Source: Psychrobacillus sp. FSL K6-2836 (GTDB taxonomy: Bacteria; Bacillota; Bacilli; Bacillales_A; Planococcaceae). From it: DNA of 64,000 nt. The translations under genes were made by a program, and so were the position numbers. Under the pieces are notes generated by a model. That model did no database searches and was not told the DNA's origin. It was given only the letters and a program-made list of their open reading frames with translations. This document shows, one piece after another, positions 35,174-45,361 of this stretch. Location: positions 248,001 to 312,000 of the forward strand of contig NZ_JBBOOM010000001.1 of the NCBI RefSeq assembly GCF_038003085.1, read 5' to 3'. The number at the start of each line of letters is the position of its first letter. Positions within the stretch are counted from its first letter, which is position 1.

Positions 35174-36199
35174 TTACTTTGTTGTTTCATTCAACATAAG
35201 ATCAAGCCCTAAACTTTGTAATCCATATAAATAATCTTGTTTCCAATCACTTACTGTAAGCTCTGGAAGATGTTCGGACGGAATATATGTAGAGCTTGCT
35301 ATGGCAATTTTCTCTACTAGTGCTTCCTCCACTTCATCATTGCAAAAAATGATGGTATGAGGGTTTATGATAGCTGTAAATGTGACAATTAATCTGCTAA
35401 TTGGATCAATCTGATAATCTTGGAAAAACGGAGCTTCTTTTGGTTCTGTTCCATTTTCTAAAGCTTCCCGGAAATTCCGCTCATTATACTGTGGGATAAA
35501 TGATACCTCTCCCGCGAAATATGTACTACCTCGCACCACATCACCATTAATCATAAATCCTGCACCAGGACCATTTTGTCCAGAATACAAATATACAAGA
35601 GATGGATTGTCCTTAATACCTCTATGATGGTGATAACCGATAACAGCAGCGTTCATATCGTTTTCAACAACCACAGGTATAGAAAAATAATTCTCATAGA
35701 ATCCCTTTACATCAAAATTTTGAAACTGCTCATAACCAGGTATATGAAAAATCCTTCCATTATCAACAGAGCCAGGAACCCCGATTGCAATAGAACTAAT
35801 TTTTGGAAAGGCAGCCATTAAATTTTCAATGCATGTTGTTAATAAATGTAACCCATCCTCAACTAATATAATTGGAACTTTTCCTTGATCTTTTATTTCC
35901 CCTACACAATTAAAAATTGCATAATTCGTCTCTGTTCTCTCTATGAAAATTGCAAGACCCAGCATATACTCGGGATTGTACGAATACCTTTTTGCTCTTC
36001 TCCCACCACTAGATTCATCTAAGCCGCCTGAAATAATTTCTCCCTCCTTCTCCATCTCCGCTAGGAACTTACTTATGGTTGGGAAACTAATTTCTAATTT
36101 TTCACTAAGCTCAACTTTTGTTGCACTCCCCAATTCTAGAAGGGATTTCCGAATTTCAGAAAGGATTCCCTTCCTCAATGATTTTTGAGTAGCACTCAC
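35174..36199 (-). CDS. ROK family transcriptional regulator (XylR/NagC-like)
   Basis: 341 residues from the GTG at 36199, eight bases after AGGAGG; the GTG at 36208 overlaps that site. N-terminal winged helix (about 10-75, LGSATKVELSEKLEISFPTISKFL) and a ROK sugar-binding fold with GVPGSVDNG, END-MNAAV and GAGFMINGDVVRG...AGEVSF. The CxCGxxGC zinc motif of ROK kinases is missing, which is common in pure regulators. Two palindromic operators lie just upstream, so autoregulation with the MFS gene is expected. Confidence 0.9.
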   Translation of the reverse strand: MSATQKSLRKGILSEIRKSLLELGSATKVELSEKLEISFPTISKFLAEMEKEGEIISGGLDESSGGRRAKRYSYNPEYMLGLAIFIERTETNYAIFNCVGEIKDQGKVPIILVEDGLHLLTTCIENLMAAFPKISSIAIGVPGSVDNGRIFHIPGYEQFQNFDVKGFYENYFSIPVVVENDMNAAVIGYHHHRGIKDNPSLVYLYSGQNGPGAGFMINGDVVRGSTYFAGEVSFIPQYNERNFREALENGTEPKEAPFFQDYQIDPISRLIVTFTAIINPHTIIFCNDEVEEALVEKIAIASSTYIPSEHLPELTVSDWKQDYLYGLQSLGLDLMLNETTK

Positions 36200-36220
36200 A
36201 AACGTCACCTCCTATTCACT

Positions 36221-36248
36221 ATACTTATTAAAGAACTTTAATAAGTAT
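36221..36248. promoter_or_regulatory. Operator 1, palindrome upstream of ROK gene
   Basis: ACTTATTAAAG-AA-CTTTAATAAGT is perfectly symmetric and extends by AT on each side. It lies 22 bases upstream of the ROK start codon. Confidence 0.8.
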
Positions 36249-36257
36249 CGACCAAAA

Positions 36258-36281
36258 ACTTATTAAAAGCCTTTAATAAGT
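36258..36281. promoter_or_regulatory. Operator 2, palindrome upstream of ROK gene
   Basis: A second copy of the same 24-bp palindrome (two mismatched centre positions), offset by 35 bases from the first, which is between three and three and a half helical turns. Two sites of this kind suggest cooperative binding by the ROK repressor. Confidence 0.8.
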
Positions 36282-36479
36282 GATGGAAATAACATATCAT
36301 ATTAATTTATCGAAAACAATTGCTATTCATATATATGAGTGAATATTATAAATAATTAGATGCAATCTTAAAAAAAGGACTCCAAACAAAACAATTGCTT
36401 ATCTCTATAAAGCGCCTGCTAAATGTCTATTTTGAAACACGCTTAATCCAGAATAAAACTAATATCTCTTATATTTTGA

Positions 36480-36968
36480 TTAAATTGTAAATGTTTGAAT
36501 TAAACACTGCTCGTCATCAACTAAGTCTTGTTTCTCTTCGAATTGAATATTTAAAGTACTATATACTTTTTTCCAAAACGATATAGCAGGCCCATTTTCA
36601 ACAAGCTCAATAACAAAATATTTTCCCGGCTTTTCTTGAAATAATTTTTCAATTGCTTGTCTACCCATTCCTTTACCTTTGTATTTGTTTAGTATAAATA
36701 TATCATTAACTCCGAAGTCATTATCTTTTGTCAAAAATGGACGTTCTAATAGTAAAAGAAAACCTATGATATTATTATCTAGTTTTAAGAAAAATGGGGA
36801 AATGCCATCTATTTCCCAGAAACTTTCCAAACCTTCATATTGAAAGCAACCATCTTCTTCTATATCTATCATAGAAGTAAATTTAGAAAGGTCATGTAGG
36901 TACAGAGAATAAAGATTGTTTAAAATAGATTTTTCTGATTCTAAAACTTCTTTTAGAATAATAGACAT
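36480..36968 (-). CDS. GNAT family N-acetyltransferase
   Basis: 162 residues. The acetyl-CoA loop YKGKGMGRQAIEKLF (about 96-110) and the preceding beta strand VNDIFILNK mark a GNAT fold; ENGPAISFWKKV is the C-terminal signature. The acceptor is unknown. It stands alone between the ROK operators and a DUF4275 gene. Base composition is very AT-rich like its neighbours. Confidence 0.85.
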   Translation of the reverse strand: MSIILKEVLESEKSILNNLYSLYLHDLSKFTSMIDIEEDGCFQYEGLESFWEIDGISPFFLKLDNNIIGFLLLLERPFLTKDNDFGVNDIFILNKYKGKGMGRQAIEKLFQEKPGKYFVIELVENGPAISFWKKVYSTLNIQFEEKQDLVDDEQCLIQTFTI

Positions 36969-37165
36969 TTTGTAATATCCCCTTATACAATTTTTATGAT
37001 TTTTCCTAGTATTAATTATTGCATTAATTTAACAATAGAGTTTTTAGTAGTGAGATTTCCACTCCAACCAACGGCACTCACTTTTCCTTTTCTAGTTGAG
37101 GACTTTTGATCTTTGACTGCTTGCCTGTTAGCACAAGAAGGGACTGCACAATCGTCATTTTATCG

Positions 37166-37576
37166 TTAGTAGTTCTTAATAAAGTATGGTCCACATTCAC
37201 TTTCATGCGTCATCATAAATGTCCACTTACCATACCAATCCATTACATAAATATCTCCATAATCCATATGTATTTGTTCATATGGCAAAGCTTCAATCAA
37301 TAACTGTTTAGCATCTTCAATGAGATAAGCTTCATCTGTATTTTCATAAAATATCAAACACTTCAACTTATTTTGTTCTTCAAACATCTTTATTGCCTCA
37401 AATTTTTCATAACAGTCTACTTTACCCCAGCTACATAAGTGCCATAAAAAACTCTTTAAGTAAATAGCTTCTTTTTCAGCTTTTGATAGATGACTCGCAA
37501 AAAAAACTTCCCATTTCCCTCTTAAATAGCTCCCCCATTTAGGAATTTCATGAAATTTAATGTTCCTATTTTCCAA
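37166..37576 (-). CDS. DUF4275 family protein
   Basis: 136 residues, cytosolic, rich in Trp and Tyr. The FYENTDEAYLIEDA and WYGKWTFMMTHESECGPYF segments match the DUF4275 family as I know it. No catalytic motif can be assigned and the function is unknown. The stop is followed by about 200 bases of non-coding DNA before the GNAT gene. Confidence 0.75.
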   Translation of the reverse strand: MENRNIKFHEIPKWGSYLRGKWEVFFASHLSKAEKEAIYLKSFLWHLCSWGKVDCYEKFEAIKMFEEQNKLKCLIFYENTDEAYLIEDAKQLLIEALPYEQIHMDYGDIYVMDWYGKWTFMMTHESECGPYFIKNY

Positions 37577-37660
37577 TTAAATTTATCTCTCCTTTTCAAT
37601 GTAACCGCCCTTTAGTGAAAAATTTGATTCAAGTTATAAATCCACTAAAAAATAACTTAA

Positions 37661-38257
37661 TTAATTTAATATTCGTATCTGTTTTATTTGTGTCTTTATT
37701 CTGTCCAATTTTTTCCTGAATTTGTTTCTGTTATCATCCAGTAATTGAATTTCCAATATGGATGCAATTTTTTCAACAACATTTTCAACTGACATTTTAT
37801 CCGTTTCAATTCGATGTTTAAATAAATCATTTGATAACCCATTAATACATCTATCAATTTGTTTTACACTCCATGAGTTTTCTCTCTCACCCCTGCTTCG
37901 TAGCCTTTTCTGTAATGTTTCCTTAGATGCCCACAGTACAAAATGATTAACTATCACTCTCTCACTTCTTAACCTTGCTACAATCTCTTCAAAATATTGT
38001 GGATTTACTAGAGTCATTGGTACAATAATAATGCCTTTATATTCACTATCTATGTATTTTAAAGTGGTGAAGTTTAACTCTCGCCAAATACTATAATCTT
38101 GGAAATCTCCTTTACTAATTTCCTTAGGTATATTCTTGTTAATAAAAAAGCCTATTTTTTCTGGATCATAGACAACGGAATTAGGAATCCTTCTATGTAA
38201 TTCATATGAAGTCTGAGTTTTTCCTGAACCAAACGCACCATTTATCCAAATAATCAT
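37661..38257 (-). CDS. tmrB: TmrB-like P-loop protein
   Basis: 198 residues from the ATG at 38257 (GAGTGA upstream). MIIWINGAFGSGKTQTSYEL contains the Walker A GAFGSGKT. VYDPEKIGF, IIVPMTLV and KQIDRCINGLS follow the B. subtilis TmrB sequence closely in order. TmrB is a membrane-associated ATP-binding protein conferring tunicamycin resistance in B. subtilis. The resemblance is strong, but resistance was not tested, and related proteins act as general AAA or kinase-like P-loop NTPases. Confidence 0.83.
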   Translation of the reverse strand: MIIWINGAFGSGKTQTSYELHRRIPNSVVYDPEKIGFFINKNIPKEISKGDFQDYSIWRELNFTTLKYIDSEYKGIIIVPMTLVNPQYFEEIVARLRSERVIVNHFVLWASKETLQKRLRSRGERENSWSVKQIDRCINGLSNDLFKHRIETDKMSVENVVEKIASILEIQLLDDNRNKFRKKLDRIKTQIKQIRILN

Positions 38258-38452
38258 TAAAATCACTCGTTTCTATGAGTTCTCTATATAAATTATTATT
38301 TCGTTACTCAACACTGTACCTAAGTAGAATAAGTTCGACAAAAAATGCATTTATCCTTCTTTGATCAAAGCTACCATAGTTAAAGCGGGACAAACATGTT
38401 CTTGTATATTAATGCCAAATAGACTTTATTAAATTTACAAAACTAACGTTTC

Positions 38453-39490
38453 CTATTCCATAATAGAATGATAAATTTCTCCTATAATCCCATCCAATTG
38501 GTGAACACCCAATTCTGTATTCGTCATTATGACTGCACCTTTCGCTGAATTTGGACTCCCTACCATCATACATTGGAATCCTACTCCCCAACCTAATAAT
38601 GAAATTTCAAGTCCTTTTTCCGAATCCTCTAAGAATACGCCAAGCCCAGTCCAAGATTTTCCTCCTTGGGGAGTTATTATTTCTTTTGCTTTACTCACAG
38701 AAATCCCAATCTTACTTTCCCCTCTTAGTGCATTCAATAATTCAAGGACTACTTGGGCTAAATCTAAAGAAGTTGTCCATAGTCCAGAAGCAGCTGGGTA
38801 AGGATAAATAGGATATTTCCCTTCTACTAATTCACCGTTTTTGTTATGACCACTAGAAAGCTCTTCTCTTTTCATTTCTGAAATTGACGTTTCTAATATG
38901 CTGTTTTCCATTTGAAGGGGTTCAAATATTTGTTCTTTCATAACTTGGCTATACGGTTTTCCAGTGATATCTTCTATTAGTAACTGAACGATGCAAAAAC
39001 CTGCATCTGAATAGTGAAATTCACTGACAGGTTCATACTTCACTTCAATTGGATATTTACAATAAGGTGTTTTCCCATTTAATAATTCAACCATTGAGGG
39101 CATACCTAACTTCAAATTTAGCTCAGCAAAACTACCTTCTGGATCAATAATTCCAGATTGATGACTAAGTAGGTTACGTAATGTAACACTTTTATTTTTA
39201 GTTAAATCATTTTCAGGTATTTTCCACGATATAAGCCTATTGTTTACATCCTCATCTAAATCAAGAAGACCTTGTTCAGTTAATTTCATAACTAGCATAC
39301 CTGTTAGATATTTACTGATCGAACAAGCATTAAAAACAGAATTATTAGTTATATATTTAGTGGTTCCTGACTCTAATAAACCGTAGTTTACTGTATTTTG
39401 AATTTGACCATTTTCTATTAATGTAACGCTTAAACCTGAAACATTATAATATTTCATACGCTCTTTAATGTTTATATTCTTCAATTCCAT
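38453..39490 (-). CDS. Serine hydrolase, class C beta-lactamase fold, cytosolic
   Basis: 345 residues without a signal peptide or membrane helix. Catalytic S57-I-S-K60 and Tyr160-Ser-Asp; GWGVGFQ near the C-terminus replaces the KTG/HxG motif. The fold is that of class C beta-lactamases and EstB-type esterases. Only distantly similar to the membrane-anchored serine hydrolase at 29627-31111. Substrate unknown. A dispersed repeat and the urease terminator lie upstream. Confidence 0.85.
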   Translation of the reverse strand: MELKNINIKERMKYYNVSGLSVTLIENGQIQNTVNYGLLESGTTKYITNNSVFNACSISKYLTGMLVMKLTEQGLLDLDEDVNNRLISWKIPENDLTKNKSVTLRNLLSHQSGIIDPEGSFAELNLKLGMPSMVELLNGKTPYCKYPIEVKYEPVSEFHYSDAGFCIVQLLIEDITGKPYSQVMKEQIFEPLQMENSILETSISEMKREELSSGHNKNGELVEGKYPIYPYPAASGLWTTSLDLAQVVLELLNALRGESKIGISVSKAKEIITPQGGKSWTGLGVFLEDSEKGLEISLLGWGVGFQCMMVGSPNSAKGAVIMTNTELGVHQLDGIIGEIYHSIME

Positions 39491-39662
39491 ATTAATCCCC
39501 CTATTTAAGTTTACTTAAGAGTACATTAACACGAATATACGTTCTTTGTATATATTTGGTAAGTGAAAATTTAATTTTAATAACCCTCTAAACCAATGAG
39601 GAAAAAGAGTGCTTAAAATAAATGTTATTAAGCAATTCAATAAAAGCCTACGAAATTGTATA

Positions 39663-39836
39663 AGTAAAACCAGGCAAAAAAACGCCCGGTCCTTGAAGAT
39701 CAAAACCTGTTTCTATCGTTTTCTAAAGAGCTTTGAACAGACTTGTTGCTATATTATTACCGATTGAATTTTTAAGGATGCTAGTTGTGACTTCTGCCAC
39801 AACTAGCATCTTCTTTTATCAGTGATTTTATGGCAC
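39663..39836 (+). repeat. Dispersed element, copy A
   Basis: One of three related intergenic elements. It begins AAAACCAGGCAAAA, runs through a conserved block (CAAAACCTGTTTC, then TTGAACAG) and ends TTATGGC. It contains a perfect 13-bp hairpin (GATGCTAGTTGTG with CACAACTAGCATC, about 39777-39810). Copies B (48236) and C (57648) have the same order with different stem sequences. It lies between ureD and the serine hydrolase gene, both on the minus strand. Confidence 0.85.
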
Positions 39837-39842
39837 CTTTCC

Positions 39843-39888
39843 AAAAAAGACTAATAAAAAGGAGTCGTTACTCCCATTTTATTAGTCT
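39843..39888 (-). terminator. Terminator of the urease operon
   Basis: A 12-bp stem (39848-39859 with 39877-39888) plus an inner GGAG/CTCC pairing is followed by six T on the minus strand, 15 bases after the ureD stop. Confidence 0.92.
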
Positions 39889-39902
39889 CATTCATTATTA
39901 AT

Positions 39903-40727
39903 TTAATACTTTCTTAACGCTAACGGTTTTTTTGAAAACCATTCTTGTCGAATAAAAGATGTACATATCGCTAATATTCTTTCAATTTGTTGTGTGGAAG
40001 AAGCAAGAATTCGTATCGTAAATCCTGACTCATGAAGCATCGACATACCTATTTTACAGTCATGTATGTGACTTTCTAACTCCTCATACAACTGGTTTAG
40101 AAAACTAGTTGTACATCGCTCATCGACAACAATCATCGATCCTAAATGCGTATAATTTTCCATAAATCCTATATCATCTACTTGTGAGTCGCTAGGTTGT
40201 AATTTCAAATGATCAAAAGCGATCAACCGGTCTTCCATATATATTTCGTTCTTAAGCCTCAGATGATCATACTTAAACCATTCACCATCTGGAGACCAAC
40301 CTGGTGTTAATATATCTGTATAAAGAAGGGTCGATCCCTTTTCCATTTTAATGACTGTATATTGGTTATATTTTGCATCACGATAAGCGATCAAGGGATC
40401 TGGAATGTACTCAAGAACACTTCCCTTTTTCAAAATAAACTCTGTTTCCTGTAGCACAGGTGTTGTTGGTGTTCTGTATACTTTTGTGGCAGATTGTGTT
40501 GTTAATATTAACTCCGCCTGTTCTTCAAGGGTCACCTCTATTCGATAGCGGTCACCACCGACATAACCACCACCAGGATTCACTATAAAAAAACATGCTT
40601 GTCCGGTATTATCTAGATAATTTGGGCGCAGTACTTTTAGTGCACCATGGAAGTATACAGTTTTTGTGACGGTCTTTTCTTTCTTCTTCTCCATCACTAG
40701 CTGTAGGATACCCGTCCAATTATTCAT
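39903..40727 (-). CDS. ureD: Urease accessory protein UreD (UreH)
   Basis: 274 residues, beta-rich scaffold that binds the apo-urease with UreF and UreG during nickel loading. Characteristic segments: NPGGGYVGGDRYRIEV, TTQSATKVYRT and YIPDPLIAYRDAKYNQ. Last gene of ureABCEFGD, one base after ureG. Length is normal. Confidence 0.95.
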   Translation of the reverse strand: MNNWTGILQLVMEKKKEKTVTKTVYFHGALKVLRPNYLDNTGQACFFIVNPGGGYVGGDRYRIEVTLEEQAELILTTQSATKVYRTPTTPVLQETEFILKKGSVLEYIPDPLIAYRDAKYNQYTVIKMEKGSTLLYTDILTPGWSPDGEWFKYDHLRLKNEIYMEDRLIAFDHLKLQPSDSQVDDIGFMENYTHLGSMIVVDERCTTSFLNQLYEELESHIHDCKIGMSMLHESGFTIRILASSTQQIERILAICTSFIRQEWFSKKPLALRKY

Positions 40728-40728
40728 C

Positions 40729-41340
40729 TTATTTCAAACCTGACAATAACGCGTTTTTACGAATCCAATCCATGACTTCTTCCAATCCAGTATTGTCCTG
40801 AAGATTTGTGAAGATGAAGGGCTTGTTTCCACGGAATACTTTCGTATCAGAAGCCATTATATCTAGATTTGCACCTACATAAGGCGCTAGGTCGATTTTA
40901 TTGATGATGAACAAATCTGATTTGATCATTCCTTGTCCACCTTTTCGAGGAATCTTTTCTCCTTGTGCAACATCAATAATATAGATAGAGAAATCAACAA
41001 GTTCGGGACTAAATGTTGCTGCTAAGTTATCTCCACCACTTTCCACAAAGATTAAATCCAGGTCGGGATGACGTTTTTTCAAATCTTCGATTGCTGCGGA
41101 GTTCATAGAAGTGTCTTCACGGATTGCAGTATGGGGACACCCTCCTGTTTCTACTCCAATAATACGATCTTCTGGGAGAATCCCATTAGTCATTAAAAAT
41201 TTAGCATCTTCTTTTGTATAAATATCGTTCGTAATAGCAGCCATACTAATCTCATCTGCCATATGACGAGTAAGTTTTTCCACTAACATTGTTTTACCGG
41301 CACCTACTGGGCCACCTATTCCAATTTTTATTGGTTCCAT
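40729..41340 (-). CDS. ureG: Urease accessory GTPase UreG
   Basis: 203 residues from the ATG at 41340 behind GAAGG. SIMIBI-class GTPase: P-loop GGPVGAGKT (about 9-17), the metal-binding CPH in [20 protein letters not shown] and the NKID specificity motif. It hydrolyses GTP to drive nickel insertion and lysine carbamylation of urease. Neighbours ureF and ureD are its complex partners. Confidence 0.97.
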   Translation of the reverse strand: MEPIKIGIGGPVGAGKTMLVEKLTRHMADEISMAAITNDIYTKEDAKFLMTNGILPEDRIIGVETGGCPHTAIREDTSMNSAAIEDLKKRHPDLDLIFVESGGDNLAATFSPELVDFSIYIIDVAQGEKIPRKGGQGMIKSDLFIINKIDLAPYVGANLDIMASDTKVFRGNKPFIFTNLQDNTGLEEVMDWIRKNALLSGLK

Positions 41341-41361
41341 ATAAAAACTACCTTCTTTCAA

Positions 41362-42048
41362 TTAAGACATGAATATTCGGATATTAACCCGTTCATGCTT
41401 CATCTGTGATATTTCTAAACCTGGCGCTACTGCACCAAAGTCATCTTCTTCAAGTAGCTCAATCTTTTCCACCGCTTCTTGAATGTACGTTTGAAATTCT
41501 CGCAATAATTGTTGTCCAGCCGTTTGACCTAGTGGTATTCCACGAACCGCATTTTGAACTAGGCCTGAAATAGAGGAATAAAGAAACGCTGAAATACCCA
41601 TTTTTTGAGGGACTTCCAACTGAAAAGCAATGATGGAGAATACAATCGCGGGGTGTGCAAATGAAACACCTTCTGTCACGCGCTGTTTGTAAGTTTCTAG
41701 GAGAGGACTAGTATATAAATCTATACCCAAAGTGAGCATTCTCTCTCCCATTTTGTTTGTGCCTTCCCTCGTTTCTCGAGGTAAGTTTTGAACCGTAATA
41801 CGTCGATCAAGATCCCATAATTTCTCATGATCATTATTAGATAACGCCTCGTAAACAATTCTACAAGCAAGTCCATCTGAATAGACCAGCTGCTCGTCTA
41901 AATACATTTTAAGCCATTTAGAAAAAGAGTTTTTATCATGCACTTTGTTTTCTTGAATATACGTTTCTAATCCAAACGAATGACTGAATCCCCCGGTTGG
42001 CAAATTGGAATCGCATAACTGAAACAATGGCAGCAAGTAATTAGTCAT
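41362..42048 (-). CDS. ureF: Urease accessory protein UreF
   Basis: 228 residues, all-helical. [21 protein letters not shown] is represented by [14 protein letters not shown] near the N-terminus, the family signature, and a later [10 protein letters not shown]. It gates UreG activity within the UreDFG complex. Overlaps ureE by 8 bases. Confidence 0.96.
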   Translation of the reverse strand: MTNYLLPLFQLCDSNLPTGGFSHSFGLETYIQENKVHDKNSFSKWLKMYLDEQLVYSDGLACRIVYEALSNNDHEKLWDLDRRITVQNLPRETREGTNKMGERMLTLGIDLYTSPLLETYKQRVTEGVSFAHPAIVFSIIAFQLEVPQKMGISAFLYSSISGLVQNAVRGIPLGQTAGQQLLREFQTYIQEAVEKIELLEEDDFGAVAPGLEISQMKHERVNIRIFMS

Positions 42049-42496
42049 GACTATGCCCGATATGGCGGAAGGCTTGTCTCACTTTTCGCTTCTCTCGTGC
42101 AAAAGGAATTTCAAGTTGTCCTAATAACTCCTCTACCAAATAATCATATTGAACGAGCATTTGGTTTTCCTCAAATTGTGCAGGTAAATGTCTATTTCCC
42201 AATTGATGAGCAATTGTGCCCATTTCATGCATACTTCTTGGTTGAATGATTAGCAAATCATCTGGGTAAACCTCAATAATAATCATATTCTTCTCATCCA
42301 TATAAAGTACGTCTCCAGCTTGTAAATCCTTTGCTTCTGTTAAACGGATTCCGATTTCTTTACCATGATCAGTTGTGACTCTCTGAATACGCTTAACTAA
42401 GTCACTACTTTCTAAAAATACTTTTTCTTTATGTGTGCTCTTTAAAACTTGTGGATCTATTTGATCGATATGCGCTACTATTTTTTCAATTATCAT
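42041..42496 (-). CDS. ureE: Urease accessory nickel chaperone UreE
   Basis: 151 residues: an N-terminal peptide-binding domain and a C-terminal metal-binding domain with the conserved HLPAQF region. It ends in a short His-containing tail (HIGHSHD), far shorter than the His-rich tails of some UreE proteins. It delivers Ni to the UreDFG-apourease complex. Located between ureC and ureF. Confidence 0.94.
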   Translation of the reverse strand: MIIEKIVAHIDQIDPQVLKSTHKEKVFLESSDLVKRIQRVTTDHGKEIGIRLTEAKDLQAGDVLYMDEKNMIIIEVYPDDLLIIQPRSMHEMGTIAHQLGNRHLPAQFEENQMLVQYDYLVEELLGQLEIPFAREKRKVRQAFRHIGHSHD

Positions 42497-42505
42497 TTAA
42501 TCACC

Positions 42506-44218
42506 TCAGAATAAGAAATATCGTTGCCCCATTGGTACTGTGTCTACAGGATCACAAGTTAGAAGTTCTCCATTTACCCGTACCTCATACGTTTCTGGAT
42601 CTACGTCAATTTCTGGCGTTTCCCCATTTAGTTTCATATCTTTTTTCGTTAAATTACGAATCCCACGAACAGGAAGCACTGTTTTTTCTAAACCAAGTTT
42701 CTCATGTACTCCTGCTTCGTATGCCGCTGTCGAAATAAATGTAATCGATGCTTTATACTTAGCTTTGCCCATAGTTCCATACATCGGACGGTAAAGAATA
42801 GGTTGTGGAGTTGGAATAGAAGCATTTGCATCTCCCATCAAGCTTTGTACAGCAATTCCACCTTTAAGAATCATGCTTGGTTTTACACCAAAGAATCTAG
42901 GCTCCCAAAGAACTAAATCTGCAAATTTCCCGACTTCAATGGATCCTACATATTCGGAAATTCCATGTGCAATTGCAGGATTAATCGTGTATTTTGCAAC
43001 ATATCGTTTGACACGATTGTTATCGCCAACACCTTCGTCTCCTTCAAGCTTTCCGCGCTGTTTTTTCATTTTGTCAGCAGTTTGCCATGTACGAATAAGA
43101 ACTTCCCCAATACGACCCATAGCTTGAGAATCCGAGCTAGTAATACTGAAAACTCCCATGTCTTGCAGAATATCTTCGGCAGCAATTGTTTCTGCTCGAA
43201 TACGAGAATCGGCAAATGCTACATCTTCCGGGATGTCAGGACTTAAATGATGACAAACCATTAACATATCTAAATGCTCGTCAATTGTATTTACCGTAAA
43301 TGGTAGCGTAGGATTAGTAGACGCAGGTAATACATTCATCTGACTAGCTACTTTAATAATATCTGGAGCATGTCCACCACCGGCTCCTTCTGTATGGAAC
43401 GTGTGGATAACTCTATCTTTGAACGCTGAAACAGTATTTTCTACAAATCCACCCTCGTTCAAAGTATCCGTGTGAATCGCAACCTGAATGTCATATTCAT
43501 CCGCAACCCTTAAAGACATGTCAATGGATGAGTAAGTTGCACCCCAGTCTTCATGTACTTTCAATCCGATTGCACCCGCCCGAACTTGTTCGGCAAGCGG
43601 TTCCTCAGTAGCAGCATGTCCTTTTCCTAAAAAGCCAACGTTGATCGGCATATCCTCTGCTGCTTCTAGCATACGATGCATATGCCATTCACCTGGAGTT
43701 ACAGTCGTCGCTTTAGAACCTTCAGCAGGACCAGTTCCCCCCCCGATTAATGTCGTCAAGCCTGCTGTTAACGCAGTCTCTATTTGGGCTGGATTGATGA
43801 AATGCACATGTGTATCAATACCACCTGCTGTTAGGATTTTGTGTTCCCCAGCAATAATTTCTGTAGATGCACCGATGACAATATTTACATTATCCATTAG
43901 TAATGGATTTCCCGCTTTTCCTATCGCAACTATTTTACTGTCACGAATTGCAACGTCTGCTTTGTAAATTCCTGTATAGTCCAAAACAATAACATTCGTA
44001 ATTACTAAATCCGGAATATTTTCATCACGTGTTGCAAGAGGATGACTCCCCATCCCATCACGAATTACTTTTCCACCACCAAATACAACTTCTTCACCAT
44101 AAGTTGTGTAATCTTTTTCAATCTCAATAAATAACTCAGTATCCGCTAGACGTACAGCATCTCCAGATGTTGGGCCATACATAGAAGCATACTGTTGTCT
44201 CGTCATTTTAAAGCTCAT
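42506..44218 (-). CDS. ureC: Urease subunit alpha
   Basis: 570 residues, the catalytic subunit that hydrolyses urea to ammonia and carbamate. Nickel ligands and active-site residues are present: His137 and His139 (DTHVHF), carbamylated Lys220 (LKVHEDWG), His249, His275, the flap Cys322-His323 (VCHHLSP) and Asp363. All are offset by three from the Klebsiella numbering. The enzyme should be functional. Third gene of the operon, 4 bases after ureB. Confidence 0.98.
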   Translation of the reverse strand: MSFKMTRQQYASMYGPTSGDAVRLADTELFIEIEKDYTTYGEEVVFGGGKVIRDGMGSHPLATRDENIPDLVITNVIVLDYTGIYKADVAIRDSKIVAIGKAGNPLLMDNVNIVIGASTEIIAGEHKILTAGGIDTHVHFINPAQIETALTAGLTTLIGGGTGPAEGSKATTVTPGEWHMHRMLEAAEDMPINVGFLGKGHAATEEPLAEQVRAGAIGLKVHEDWGATYSSIDMSLRVADEYDIQVAIHTDTLNEGGFVENTVSAFKDRVIHTFHTEGAGGGHAPDIIKVASQMNVLPASTNPTLPFTVNTIDEHLDMLMVCHHLSPDIPEDVAFADSRIRAETIAAEDILQDMGVFSITSSDSQAMGRIGEVLIRTWQTADKMKKQRGKLEGDEGVGDNNRVKRYVAKYTINPAIAHGISEYVGSIEVGKFADLVLWEPRFFGVKPSMILKGGIAVQSLMGDANASIPTPQPILYRPMYGTMGKAKYKASITFISTAAYEAGVHEKLGLEKTVLPVRGIRNLTKKDMKLNGETPEIDVDPETYEVRVNGELLTCDPVDTVPMGQRYFLF

Positions 44219-44222
44219 CGTA

Positions 44223-44537
44223 TTACCCCCGATCTAATGGTCCTTCAGTTTTATTGTTCAGTCCATAAACACGTCTTTCTCCACCAAAAGCAACAAGTTC
44301 TATTTCTTTCGGATCTCCTGGTTCGAAGCGAACAGCAGAACCCGCTGGAATATTTAAACGAAAACCAAAAGCTTCTTCTCTATCAAATTCAATCCATGTG
44401 TTAATTTCAAAGAAATGAAAGTGTGATCCTACTTGTATAGGTCGGTCTCCATTGTTAATGACAGATATTATCTTTGTCTCTTTACCTTCGTTACAAACAA
44501 TGTCTTCCTCTTTTAAAACATACTCTCCAGGTATCAT
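44223..44537 (-). CDS. ureB: Urease subunit beta
   Basis: 104 residues; [32 protein letters not shown] and [15 protein letters not shown] are standard urease beta segments. A separate short subunit as in other Bacillales, with the usual 16-base gap from ureA. Confidence 0.97.
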   Translation of the reverse strand: MIPGEYVLKEEDIVCNEGKETKIISVINNGDRPIQVGSHFHFFEINTWIEFDREEAFGFRLNIPAGSAVRFEPGDPKEIELVAFGGERRVYGLNNKTEGPLDRG

Positions 44538-44553
44538 GTCGAAACCCTCCTTT

Positions 44554-44856
44554 TTAGCGAATAGGTGAATGAACAGTCACAAGCTTTACACCATCAGGAA
44601 ATGTGGCTTCAACTTGAACATCATCAATCATCTCTGGAATTCCGTCCATAACATCTTCCGAAGTTAAAATAGTTGCACCGAATGCCATCAGTTCAGCAAC
44701 TGTCTTTCCATCACGTGCACCTTCTAATATTTCATAGGTGATAAGAGATACTGCCTCTGGATGATTAAGCTTTAAACCTCTTTCTTTGCGGCGTCTTGCT
44801 AAATCTGCCGCAACTACAATCAATAATTTTTCTTGTTCGCGCGGTAACAAATGCAC
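44554..44856 (-). CDS. ureA: Urease subunit gamma
   Basis: 100 residues; starts [13 protein letters not shown] and includes [13 protein letters not shown] and [17 protein letters not shown], standard for urease gamma. First gene of the minus-strand ureABCEFGD operon. The ribosome binding site GGAGG lies seven bases upstream of the ATG. A CodY-like sequence occurs about 110 bases upstream. Confidence 0.97.
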   Translation of the reverse strand: MHLLPREQEKLLIVVAADLARRRKERGLKLNHPEAVSLITYEILEGARDGKTVAELMAFGATILTSEDVMDGIPEMIDDVQVEATFPDGVKLVTVHSPIR

Positions 44857-45335
44857 GGTTTTTCCTCCAATCGTAAAATGAAGTAAATTTCTATATCGGT
44901 AAAGAAATAAATCGTTTTACCTCATTGAAATCATCTAACATTTTTTAATGAATGCTAATTGAAAATGAAATTTTCAGACATAAAAGTATTTACTTTTTAA
45001 TCATATGAAAATCTACTACTTTCGAGAGAAAGTAGCTGCAATTTTACACGAAAAGTATATTAAATTTGTACAACGTATCAGTTAATGTAAGTGTAGGTTA
45101 ATTAACAATAAATTAAACAGTAAAAAAGACCTCTATAGGTTAGAGTGCCTTTTCGTTGAAGGAAAGGAATTTGATAAAGAAGCTCATTAATAAAATAAGC
45201 TTATAAGGGGGTATAAAACAACTTTTCATCTTTGCAAATGATCAGTAAGTACGTTTTTAGCTGAAAAGCATTTTCAATCACAACTATTATTATAGTTACA
45301 AGTTGTAAATATGTCTATTTAATAATTCGTTGATA
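44857..45335. other. Urease upstream region, no gene
   Basis: About 480 bases, very AT-rich. It must hold the urease promoter on the minus strand, but I could not pick a convincing -35/-10 pair. A small 8-bp hairpin (CTACTTTC/GAAAGTAG, about 45014-45033) and a CodY-like site are the only visible elements. No match to TGTNA-N7-TNACA (TnrA/GlnR) was found. Confidence 0.45.
44969..44983. promoter_or_regulatory. Weak CodY-box candidate upstream of ureA
   Basis: AATTTTCAGACATAA matches the CodY consensus AATTTTCWGAAAATT at 11 of 15 positions, with the left half perfect. CodY represses urease in B. subtilis, so a site here is plausible, but in AT-rich DNA such matches are common. Confidence 0.3.
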
Positions 45336-45361
45336 GAAAGAAAGACAGCACGTCGGCTGCC
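45336..45361 (-). terminator. Terminator after the DUF5342-like gene
   Basis: A 6-bp GC-rich stem (45344-45349 with 45356-45361) with a T-rich tail (TTTCTTTCT) on the minus strand, directly adjoining the stop codon. Confidence 0.65.

Noticed and set aside
36969-37165. Possible gene fragment on the minus strand reading MTIVQSLLVLTGKQSKIK
   Set aside because: It needs frame changes to continue and matches no family I know, so it is treated as non-coding.
42433-43967. Long plus-strand open frames opposite ureC and ureE
   Set aside because: Antisense shadows of well-conserved urease genes; no start signals and no family resemblance.
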